From: Spirogloea muscicola
Lineage: Eukaryota > Streptophyta > Zygnematophyceae > Spirogloeales > Spirogloeaceae
Direction: 5' to 3'
DNA: 59,101 bases
Assembly: GCA_009602725.1 (NCBI GenBank)
Contig: WELB01000051.1
Coordinates: 493,419-552,519, forward strand
Shown here: positions 9,701 through 19,700 of the stretch, one piece after another
How positions within the stretch are numbered: position 1 is the stretch's first letter
Layout: the number at the start of each line of letters is the position of its first letter
Notes under the pieces: generated by a model
Database searches by the model: none
The model's input: only the letters and a program-made list of their open reading frames with translations
Told to the model about the DNA's origin: nothing
Made by a program: the position numbers and the translations under genes

Positions 9701-11800
9701 GCCGCTTTCGGGCTTTACATGTATTGGCTTGAAATGGACTCCCGTTGATTTCAAGCGCTCCGCGCGCCTTCTCTCTTCATGGGGACCCCTGAGATCTTTT
9801 CCAACCTTTTTGGGCTGGCTTTTCATAGCCCCTGCCCCCTTTTGAAGAGCTCACTAATTTCTCTCACACTGCTGTCAATTTGGGCTGGCTCTTTTTCTCA
9901 CAGCCTTGCATCAGAAGAGCTGTTTCTCCTATGAAAACTAAAAAGGTCTGAAATGGCTGCCGGAAGTGATCGAGAGAATCCAGACGACGGTCTTCATCAG
10001 AGAAAGACAGTGCTCGCCCATTGAGGATAGGGGCTGGAAAAGCCAGCCCAAAATTGAAGAAGCGCGGCCAGATTGACTGGTGGTTGGAAAAGGCCAGCCC
10101 AAAGGAATGGACAAGGTCCACAGGGGCCGTATGTAACGGGACGGGTAGCACTGGGGCATGCAAGCAGTCGTGTCCGAGGCGGCTTGAGGTCTCATCCGTC
10201 AGACAAACATAGGAGAAGGCAGGTGCGGCAAGCAGAATTCTCCTTGGGAGGGGAAAAGGCTGTGAGTGGCTAGCCAAGCCGGACCAGTCGTTCAGCACTT
10301 CAGCTACTCAAGAACTTGTCCATTCCTTTGGGCTTTCCCAGCTACCAGTCAATCTGGCCGCGCTTTCTTTCTTTGGGCAAGGATTGAGCAGCCTGTGCAA
10401 AAGCCATACTTCGACAAGAGGTTCTTCCAAGAGTAGCCAATGTCTGAATAGAGAAGAGAGAAGCAGCGTCTTTCTAGTGGGGGGGCAAGGGGCTGCGAGA
10501 AGGGGGCCAGGAAGAAAGTGCTCGCCCATTGAGAATAGGGGCTGGAGCAACCAGCCCGAAAAAGAATGAACAGAGTACGAGAAGGGGGCCAGGGGAAGCG
10601 CTAAGTAACAGAATCAAAGCTGCTACGAGACACTCAGTAACCCCTGCTAAGCAGCCGCAGATCAGAGATGCTGGGCTCCTGGAAGTGGGTCCCCTGGCCA
10701 GAGCCCGAGGCAGCAGCGAGGGCTCTGCCGGCACGAAGGTGCAGCGCCAGGGCCATGGACCTCTGCAGCGAGACGGCCAGGCGCATTCAATACACCTGGC
10801 CCCCTTCTCGTACTCTGTTCATTCTTTTTCGGGCTGGTTGTTCCAGCCCCTATTCTCAATGGGCGAGCACTTTCTTCTGCGAGAAGAAATGGCTCTTCCG
10901 GAGTAGGGCAACGGTTGTGAGATGACGGCTTCTCTCAAAGGGGGCAAGGGCTGTGAACAGCCAGCCCGAAGAGATTTGACGAAGTCCAGAGGGGCCAAAA
11001 AGCGCTTCAAACCTTCGAACTTTGTTCGTTCTTTTCTCTGGGCTGGCCTCTCCCAGCCACCGCCCTCTCCTGCAAGCGTCCTTATCCTTCCCAAAGCTTT
11101 GGGCTGTCGTCAAGGAAATAGCTTTCCGGCTGCTAGTCCGCTCAAATTGCGGCACCCATGGGACTAAGTAATATCCTACCGGAAAAGCTTTTGGAAAAGC
11201 GCTTTTTGGCCCCTTCGGACCTTGTCAATTCGGGCTGGCTGTTTACAGCCCTTGGCCCAATTGGGAGAGCCACAATCTCTAAGCTCTGAGAGGCCAGCAC
11301 AAAACACAACAGCTCTTCCAATACAAGGCCTGGGCTGTAGATAGCCAGCCCTCAAAGAATGGACAAGGTCCAAAGGGCCGAAGGGCGCCTAAATCACACA
11401 GCTATGCAAGAGACTACAACGAATGGGAGCTTAGTAACGCCAACTTAGCAGCAGCGAGTCGGAGTAACTTGCAGCTGGTGAAGAGGCACCCGGACGAGAC
11501 CCAGAAGCAGCAGCCATAGCGCGGCCTGCCCGCAAGTGCACTGCGTGAGCCACTGAGCGTTGGAGGGAGAGAGCTTTGGCTTTGGACATTGTCCATTATT
11601 TTTGGCTTGGCTTAAGACACGACAAGATCCGCAAGGGCCGAAAAGAAAGCGCTGCAACACATAACTAGGGTAAATGCCCAGCCCACCAAGAATTGACAAG
11701 GTCACAAGAGACGAGTCGCAAAGGCTAAGGTTTGAGTGCTGAATGGAGACGGTCTGCAGCTCCCAAGCGGGACGTTGATTATTGGCCAGCTTAGGAAGAA
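9700..11800. mobile_element. Mosaic of retroelement tails (classes T, R and hairpin variants)
   Basis: Modules recognised: a class R box at about 9705-9780; hairpin modules at about 9808-9840 and 9880-9905; minus-strand hairpin with GGCCAGATTGACTGGTGG at about 10065-10110; the same module in plus orientation at about 10318-10365. A long minus-strand class T copy (10516-10745) includes the coding tail and SDLRLLSRGY; a plus-strand class T copy lies at about 10796-10876. Further hairpins occur at about 10945-10970, 11035-11060, 11230-11255 and 11330-11355. At about 11450-11550 a minus-strand LINE C-terminus is degraded. No intact gene. Confidence 0.6.
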
Positions 11801-13009
11801 GATTCTAATTGAGTCGCTAGCAGCCAGATTGAGGAAGATAGCACAGATGACACTGTTAGCGTCTGATGGAGGCGGACAATGAGACTTCTGCCTCGTACGA
11901 CCGTGTGACCGTTAATGGCCGCCAGACCTGCCCGGGCGGACGTCAATTCTGGACATCCTGCACGTCCCTCAGCAGCCATTTTTTTCCTCCTTATACTAAT
12001 CAGTTGTCTTGTTTGCTTTCCGGCTCTTTCGACCCTTTGTCCATCGGTTTTATACAATAGCTTGCTACTTCCTTTTCACAGCTCGCACCCACTTTGCTGA
12101 TGAGTGATTGATGAGCTGTGGTCTCATCCTGTTCTGGCTCGTTCAGACCTTGTTTTATGGCGAGGGTCGTCACAGTCAAATAAGTACCACGGAGGGTCAC
12201 CTAGTCTAACCTAGCACAAAGGCGATGAAGAAGCTCTGGCAAGTGGTGAGCAGCAAGCCGCTTGGTGGCAGGATTGCGCTGTCCGGCATCCACATGTGTT
12301 CATACGGTGGGTGGTGCGGCGGCACTGCCCTCCTTCATGTCAATATAGTCATCAAAGAGTGGCGGGCACGGGGCGGTTTACACTCAGGCAAGACCTCCTC
12401 ATCGCTGCTGTTGCACCCCCATGGTCGCGGGGACGTTCGGCTCGTCGCGCGGCGGGCTCGACGGCTTTCGGGCGCGACGTGGCGGCCATCTAACGGCCGG
12501 ACAAGCCGGACAGCGCACTGGTGGGAGAAGCTGGGGTCCTCGCACGCGGCCGGCCCGAGATCGAGGCCCGCAGACGATCGCCCACACAGCAGGGCACCTG
12601 CCCCGGCGCTCGGCGACAAACCCCGGCCGCAGCCCGGGTCCCTGGAGGCGGGGGAGCTTTCCAAGCACCTGCCCGCCCGCGCCGGGCAGGGCCGGACGCG
12701 GGGGGGAGCTGTTGGCCCCCCACCACCCCCGGCAGGCGCCCGCGCGGGCGGGCACCGCGGAGGGAGGGAGGGAGGGAGGTGGTGGGGACCTCCCTCCTCT
12801 CCTCCCTCCTCTCCTCTGAGCTTCCTCGCCTCCCCCTCTTAAGGCGCAGCACCCGCAGACACACTTCGCCCACATCGCCCACTTCCCCTCTCGGCTCGCC
12901 CCGCCACGCCAAGCAGTCCTCTGCTCTCCCAGCCCTTCGTCGCCGTCGCCGCCGCCGCTGCGCCTTGTCCAAGCGTCTCGCCAGCACCAGGAGGAGGCCC
13001 GGCGAGGAC
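11800..13009. other. Intergenic; GC-rich upstream region of the next gene
   Basis: The first half shows no recognisable element. From about 12400 the sequence becomes very GC-rich, with a run of GGGA units at about 12762-12778 (GGGAGGGAGGGAGGGA) that could form a G-quadruplex. Both strands are open over several hundred bases here, which is expected for GC-rich DNA and is not taken as coding. This is probably the promoter and 5' untranslated region of the small gene starting at 13010. Confidence 0.4.
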
Positions 13010-13324
13010 ATGGAGGTCGCCCGCCTGCCGTCGGTCGCAGCAGCTGGTGGCCTCCTGCCGGCGCTGGCGTCCCTGCTCAACTCGCTGGAAGCCTTTCTAA
13101 GCTCTGCGCCTCCGCTGTCATCGTTGCCGCCGCCGACACCGGCGGACGACGAGGCCTACAGCTGGAGCCTGACGGAGGAGCTCTCGGACCTGCGCTCAGA
13201 CGCTGAGTCGGAGGAGGAGGACGACGAGAGCAGTCCCCATGGGGCCTGGAGCTCGCTGCGACACCGGGGCCCCCCGCTCCTCGTCTGCCTCTCTGACGAC
13301 CTCATCGAGGCCGAGTATGACTGA
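13010..13324 (+). CDS. Small acidic protein of unknown function
   Basis: Single-exon frame from ATG 13010 to TGA 13322-13324, 104 residues. The upstream frame stays open, but this ATG is the first before a plausible protein: MEVARLPSVAAAGGLLPALA, a Ser/Pro linker, then an acidic Ser-rich stretch (ELSDLRSDAESEEEDDESS) and a hydrophobic C-terminal segment (PPLLVCLSDDLIEAEYD). I do not recognise the family. The acidic middle and short conserved-looking end resemble a small nuclear or regulatory protein, but that is only an impression. It sits in a GC-rich island, like the first exons of the other genes here, which supports it being a real gene. No intron is needed. It could also be the first exon of a longer gene. 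Confidence 0.45.
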   Translation: MEVARLPSVAAAGGLLPALASLLNSLEAFLSSAPPLSSLPPPTPADDEAYSWSLTEELSDLRSDAESEEEDDESSPHGAWSSLRHRGPPLLVCLSDDLIEAEYD

Positions 13325-15249
13325 CTGTGCCACAACAATACCAAGCACTCCCCACCTCCACTACACACACCACAGCGCACCACAGCGGAGGCCTCCACGA
13401 CGAGCTAGCCGGCACATACAAGCTAGCCGGCAGCCTGCAGAGTGCTGCTTTCAGCAGTGGTGCAGGCATAGCTGAAGGCCTCCTAGTGAGCCGCACCATG
13501 TTGCGCTACTGTGGGCTGGTACTGAGGGCAGCCAGCTGTAGCCAGTCCACGACCTTTGCTAACTGCTGACCAGATAGTGCTCTTTACGCCTGGCACATTG
13601 CAGCAGCTGCATCAGCTGTTTTGCCGCCTGCTTGCCCAATGCATGCTGCGTTTAGATCAAGGCCAGCCCGCCTGCTCTCTCTTGATTAGTTGCTAGCACC
13701 TCGCCAGTCTCTTAACAGGCACCCTTTGGGGCTTTCAACAGATAGCTTCACGATAGTGAGAACTTTTGCTCGTGGAGAAGCCACTTGAGCCTCCTTGTAC
13801 ACAACTCAAGAGCAAAGCTCTAAATGAGAATGTCTCATGGGCTCAACACGCCTTCTGATAATCGCATTTCAAAGTCTGCATGGGTACTCCAATGCACAAC
13901 CACCTGTCATGTTGCTAGTGATGTCACTGTATTTGTTGCAATTTCACTGGTGCACAGCTTTATATCTCAAGCAACTTTTCTTGCATACAATCTGTCCTTC
14001 ACCAGCCTGTCAGTCCACTGGCTGTTGACCAGGGCTACTGAGCCCTGAGAGCATAGCAGTCACCTGCTTTACTTTGTGGACTCCTTCTAGCTTGTCTTCT
14101 ACCTGCCACTCTATATAGGCATGCTTGGACTGGTAGTTGACTCGGACCATTTCTCTGAAATGAATGCTTTCCTTTCAACTTGTGTGCTCAAAATCATCAG
14201 CAGCAACAAATCTATCCTAATTTGGTAACATCTGTATGCTGCAATATCATCTGCGCGAACAGATGGAAATACTGTCGCCTGCCCTATATCTCCGCCTGGA
14301 AGCGATCACTCCTCTATCCTCCAGTAGTTGCAAAGCTCGCAAACAGCAAGCAATGTCCAGCTACCTGCCAAGCCCTTTTTCCACAAGAACCCCTTCTAGG
14401 TCAGCATGTCTACAATCCCTGACCATCCGGCTCCTTTTCATTGGTGCTATCAGCCGGTGCATCCGTGGATGCCGGAGGTGGCGGAACTCCACGACCTGAG
14501 CATGTCAGACGAGTTCCGTAAGGAGTCCGTATCTCCACATGACCCATGGTAAGTACATCAGTCGTGCTTCTAAGGAGGTCTACCATGCGAAGCCAGTGCC
14601 AAAAGGACCTGCAAGAAAGCGCAATCCTTTCCGTCAAGCAATTTTTCGAGGCAGTGGCACAAAGGACTCTCACTGGGTGCACCCTGCAAGGAGATGAGAC
14701 GCCCTCCCCTCGCAGTGCCCCCCCCCCGAGCTGCATGGCCCACGCGCGTTTCCTTAACCGCCTGATAACCATAGGAGCTCAAGAGACTAAGTGAGTGCGG
14801 ACGCGAGTCACTTGACACCTTGCAGTGAGATATGAGCCATTAAGTCACAAGCCAACAGGCTGCACGGCAATGCCAGACAGGCGAGGGTAATCATTCACCT
14901 TCATGAGTTTCTGTGCTGCCCCGGCCTTGCCCCGGCCGGATCGTGTTCCCGGCGACGGCGGCACTGCCCCGCGCCCAGGAGGCGAGACCTTGCCTCCTCG
15001 ACACGGGAAGCCGACTGCGGGCGTGCTCAACCCCCCGCTGGCTAGCAGCTGGAGCGCAGCCCCTTGACTGGCTCTCTCCTGTACCGAACTGCCAGTGGAT
15101 GCTGCTCCCATGCCAGGTGCTGGCAGGAGACCGTCGCCTGCCTTTTGAGGTTCCTGAGACAACAGAAGCTCCTAATCACAAGTTACAACCACCTACTGTA
15201 TGCACATGAGCCTATGTTCCAAGTGAAGCAAAGCAGATCTTACCTGTAG
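13325..15249. other. Intergenic; possible extra 3' exon of NUA
   Basis: No independent gene is recognised. On the minus strand, 15095-14848 stays open and encodes an Arg/Gly/Pro-rich stretch (around PCRGGKVSPPGRGAVPPSPG and SGRGKAG) behind a possible acceptor near 15087. It resembles the RG-rich C-terminal ends of plant NUA proteins, so an alternative last exon is possible (see findings). Confidence 0.3.
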
Positions 15250-16704
15250 TTACCAATCTTTTACTTCATTCAGACCAAGCCACTTTTGAGACAAGCAATC
15301 ACTAGAGCTTGTCGGATGAACAGCCACCTTTCCAACAGACAACCGGCCTCGGCCTCGGGCAGCGGCTGTAGCTCGACGTGTGATGCGGACCGGCGAGTCC
15401 TGAGGAGGGACAGGCTCGCTTGGAGCGTCGGTGCCGGCAGAGGCTGGGTTCAGCTGCTGCGCCTCAGCAGCCACGTCCTTGGCTTGTGCATTGACACCCT
15501 CTTTGCTAGAAGTACCATCTACTACTGGGGCTCCTTCCACTTGGCTCGTAGGCGCCGTTGCCTCGTTGACAACGTTTATTGGGGCCTCAGCATCAGCGGC
15601 AGGCTCTGCAGTGACAGCAGCTGCTGTTGCCTCTTCGGGCTGCTCGCCTGCCTCCTCCATGGCGACCTCGTTGTCCTGTGCACTTGGCAGAGCCGGTGCT
15701 TCAGCCTCCGGCATCCCCGCATCATGGCCTACCTCGCCGACTGCCACTTCACCCGTCTCCAGCTGCTGATCTTCGGCATTGGCTGCGGCCTCCACAACCA
15801 AGCCCGTTGCCTGCGCATCTGTAACCGGGATCTCAGGAGCGACCTCGATCTCGCCCTCCTCAGCATCTGCACCAGGAACATCTTCCACCACCTGCATCAT
15901 GTCAGTCTCTTCGTGCTTCTCAGGCACCGTCTCCGCCTCCTCCGTACGCGGCCGCTTCGCCACCTGCTCCTCTGCCTCACCCACGTCAAGCGTCTGCTGC
16001 TCTTCCTCCTCAATAGCCTCTGCTTCCACTGCGGCAGCATCTGCAACATCATCTAGAATCACTTCCTCCTCAATTGCAATGCTCATGGGCGTGACTGTGA
16101 TGGTCTCCACGAGAACTCCAACCAGCTCAGTGGAAGCATCAGCTGCCGCTGCATTGCCCACCTCTGCATCCAGATCCTTGCCAGGCTCAGCGGCAGCAGG
16201 AGCAGCAGCAGGAGCACCGTTACTAATGCCTGCTTCTGGCTCCTGTAGATCAGCCGTCTGTGCAGCACTGACTTCTCTTACGCGCTTGGGGGCCGGAGGA
16301 CCACCACCCTCAGGAGGAGCAGCATCTGCACTTGCTGCTGGTGAAGTATCTCCTTCTGCTTCAGGCACGGGCCGCTTCCCAAGCAGCACAATCTCTGAAC
16401 CAAGGCCGGAGGCAATCGCAGACTTGGTGGGCTCTGGAGCTGGAGCTAGAGCAGCCGATTGTGGTTCGCCACTTACGACCTCAATGGGAGTGCCTTGTGC
16501 TTCAGTGGTTGGGTCTCTGCCGCTTTCCACCTGGGCAGCGGTAGTGGTGGCAGCAGCAGTGGTAACCCTCGCAGGCGGTGCTTGCATCTGATCTGGAGCC
16601 TTGGTGGTCACTGGCAACGGGCGGGAGATCGTCGGAGCCGCGGGAGGTGCCGGTGCTGTGCCGATCATGGGTCGGACGAAACGTCTCAATGTTCTTCGTG
16701 CTCC
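15250..16704 (-). CDS. NUA: NUA last exon: acidic disordered C-terminal tail
   Basis: Part of the NUA gene. An acceptor (gctgagcag) precedes 16704; the exon opens GARRTLRRFVRPMIG, matching the SGRRIVRPQL landmark of plant NUA. About 484 residues follow, rich in Ala/Glu/Pro/Val, with several basic KRPR and PKRVRE patches that could be nuclear-localisation signals. The end is RITRRATAAARGRGRLSVGK and then about 25 less conserved residues before TAA (15252-15250). Phase is 0 on entry and the length (1455 bases) is a multiple of three. Confidence 0.85.
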   Translation of the reverse strand, partial: GARRTLRRFVRPMIGTAPAPPAAPTISRPLPVTTKAPDQMQAPPARVTTAAATTTAAQVESGRDPTTEAQGTPIEVVSGEPQSAALAPAPEPTKSAIASGLGSEIVLLGKRPVPEAEGDTSPAASADAAPPEGGGPPAPKRVREVSAAQTADLQEPEAGISNGAPAAAPAAAEPGKDLDAEVGNAAAADASTELVGVLVETITVTPMSIAIEEEVILDDVADAAAVEAEAIEEEEQQTLDVGEAEEQVAKRPRTEEAETVPEKHEETDMMQVVEDVPGADAEEGEIEVAPEIPVTDAQATGLVVEAAANAEDQQLETGEVAVGEVGHDAGMPEAEAPALPSAQDNEVAMEEAGEQPEEATAAAVTAEPAADAEAPINVVNEATAPTSQVEGAPVVDGTSSKEGVNAQAKDVAAEAQQLNPASAGTDAPSEPVPPQDSPVRITRRATAAARGRGRLSVGKVAVHPTSSSDCLSQKWLGLNEVKDW

Positions 16705-19700
16705 CTGCTCAGCCAGTGGTAATTAAGTCAATTCTTGTCAGCCCAAGCAATGCCGTTAGGCGAGCATTGAGCAAAGTCGAGGGCCAAATATAAATTTTAA
16801 TCTCAGCTGTCAGACAGGATGTCATTCGGGGTGTGAGAAGAGTGGTAACCTCTTCTGCTTCCTTTTCCTCCTTGATCTCGCCTTCCTCTCCATGCCCCTC
16901 CCGCTCTGCTCCGCCCTCAAGCTTCACCTCCTCCGCCTTCTCATCCCCCTCTGCTCTCCTCTCTCCTTCGGGGGAAGGGTCCTTGGCGACAGCAGTGGCG
17001 CCAGCAGCGGCAGCCACTTCTGGGGCAGCAGGACTCCCGCGCTGCTGCTGGCCTGACAGGAGCATCTGCCTGAGCTGCGCCTCCATGAATGCAGCCCTTT
17101 CGGTGAGGTCGTCCTTCGCTACACCTCTGCCCCCAGCTCTGCCTCCTGCTGCGCCCTTAGTGGGTTGCGAGAAAGGAGGGCGGCGAAGGCTACCAGCCCC
17201 CAGTACGCCACGTCCAGCCGGCACTGCTCTGCCCCTGCCGCCTGCGCCGGTGGGCCTCAAGGTACCAGAGCCAGTCGTGGGGATGGTTGACCCTGTACCG
17301 CTGATCTGCCGTACTTCGGTTGCTGCAGGCGCATGTGCAGGTATGGGCGCTGCCGGTGGCATGACAGCCTTAGCCGGCGATGTAGTGGCAGCGGCGGCTG
17401 TATTGGGCATGGCTGCTGTTGCAGCAGCAGCTGGCTGGTTCGGATGCTCGCTTGATGGTGCGGCAGCCGCAACTGGTGGCAGCCCAGCTGGCGCCTGCTG
17501 CTGCGGCACCCCTGTCGCTGACCCGTCTTCGGGATTTGATGGCCCCGTCCCAGCCTTTGCTGCCTCCCCCTCTCCATGGGCTGCACCTGCTTGCTGCAAG
17601 TCGGAGATTGACGTCGTGTAGGACTCTGACGCCTTGGCAAGGGCCACCTCCGCTGGCAATTCCCCAAGAGGCTTGCTGTTTCCGTCTGGCTGCAGCACCC
17701 AGATGTGCACAATACAAGATACTGTCACGAATATGTGCACCCAGGAGCTGACAGATGGTAAGCTTGTGAATCAAGGTTCGTGAAGCAACCCTCATGGTGT
17801 CCTCGTTGCACCTAGACATGTCATTGACCACTAGTGCAATCAAGAATCAGGTAGCCCACCTTTGACCGCAGGTTGTTGAGCTCTGCTCGCAAGACTTCGA
17901 CTTGAGCCAGCACGTCTTGGTGTTTCTGCTACTTCACATCCTTTGTGAGAAGCGCGTCTGAGGCTTCGCCTAGCCTCAGGGTGAAGAAACATAGGCAAAA
18001 GCGACACACTAGAAAGCCGCACTTAAAAGTTCATGCTTGGCTTGTGATCAGGAACTAACCTGAGTTGCTCGGTCAGCAAGACCGGTGAAGTCCTTAGTGT
18101 CTCTCTTCCTCTTTTGTTTCTCCTCATTCAGGAGCCTTTCCAGAGTCTGTAAGCAGAAAGCACCATAGCAACTACTGAACTACTGAACCTTAAGATTGAC
18201 ATCAGGTGGCAACAACTATACCCCTACATCTGCGAGCTGGATAAGCTGTCAAGAGGCCCACACGGCTATCCTCCTCATGAGACTGACCTGCAGCTTCTGC
18301 TCCTTTGCTTTAGAAGAAGCCTCGCTATTGCCAGCGGCATAGTTACCTGGCAGGAACATACAGACACCCTCACTCACATATGCTTTCATTTTTAGGTTCT
18401 CATATTGTTTATACATATTGAAACATCAGGTACTCATGCCAAAATCACTTTGTCAGTCTGTCCTGGCAGCCCCTGACAAACAGCAGGAGGAGCACCAGGA
18501 AGGTCTAGCAGTCCTCCAAGAGCATCTTACGAGCACCAAGGCAGCACAATTAGAGGATTAAAAGTTGTGGCATGCAAGCACTAGTGATCAGCTGCAAATG
18601 ACAGACGAGGAAGATGAGATGTCACCTCTCTCGATTGCAGCTTTCAAGTCCTGCACCTGCTTTAGCAAGCTCTCCCTCTCTTTGGTCATATCTTCCTTCG
18701 CCTTGAGAGCAACTTCTCTCTCCTTCTCAAACTCCTTCTTAGCATTCTCCTTCTCAGACCGCAGCGCATCCCGCTCCTTCAGCAACTGCTCGTGCCCTTT
18801 CTCCCTTCCTTCATCCTTCTCTTTTGATACCTGCTCAGCCCTAGCCTGTAGACGACACCAGTGCTCAACTGCTTCAGCTACATGGTGACCATGACTATGC
18901 TCGCGACAACATTGTAGTGAGAATGAAAAGAGAAGCCCTGTGGTTGTAAGTCACATACTGCACGTGTTGTCCCTACCTCAAGAGGTAGAAACAAACAAAC
19001 AGAGAAATCAGGAGCATAGAGAATGTTTGCATCGAACATGAAGAGTGAATGTATGCACACGTAGTAGCATGTACCTTGTGTCTAGCGGCCAATACTTCTA
19101 TCCTGCGCTTTTCATGTCGGGCTGTCACCTGTTCTTGATTATTGTCAGCTTGTTCTTGAAAATTTGCTAGAGTACATGCAGTGGATCTTGCAAGAAGCCA
19201 GATTGCCCATATACAAGGAAGAGCAAATATGCATGCAGCTAGATTTTTGGACAAAGTTGAGGAACATATGAAAAATACTTACAAGTTCCTCATCCAACTT
19301 GGTGGCACGGCTGCGCTGCTCCTGTAGATTATGCTCAAGCTCTTTCACCCTCGTCTCTGACGCCGTGCGCTTCTTCAATTCCTCCTCTGTGTCTGCCATC
19401 TTCTTCTTAAGTGCATCGATCTCCTCGTCCTTGCTTTGAATAGCACGCTGTGGATGCAGATGGGACAGTGACTGCCTTCTTGAGCATCACCTACTTGCCA
19501 AGCAACTTCCAAGATACAAGCAAGGTACAGATATAACACCCTTCGGTGGAGTAAGCAGGGTCCTGCTACTTTCTTTGTCAGACTTCAAAATTATGCTGGC
19601 AATGTGGAGGCTATCACAACTAGCTAACCTTGCTTTCGTCAAGCTCTGACTGCACACGCTGGTACTCATCGAGATCCACGGCTTTGTACTTCTCCAGCAA

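Noticed and set aside
12225-12842. Plus-strand 205-codon frame and its overlapping minus-strand frames
   Set aside because: All are GC-driven, low-complexity and lack any domain; they cover the probable promoter of the 13010 gene.
15779-16591. Plus-strand Ser/Thr/Ala-rich frame opposite NUA
   Set aside because: It is the antisense shadow of the NUA last exon.
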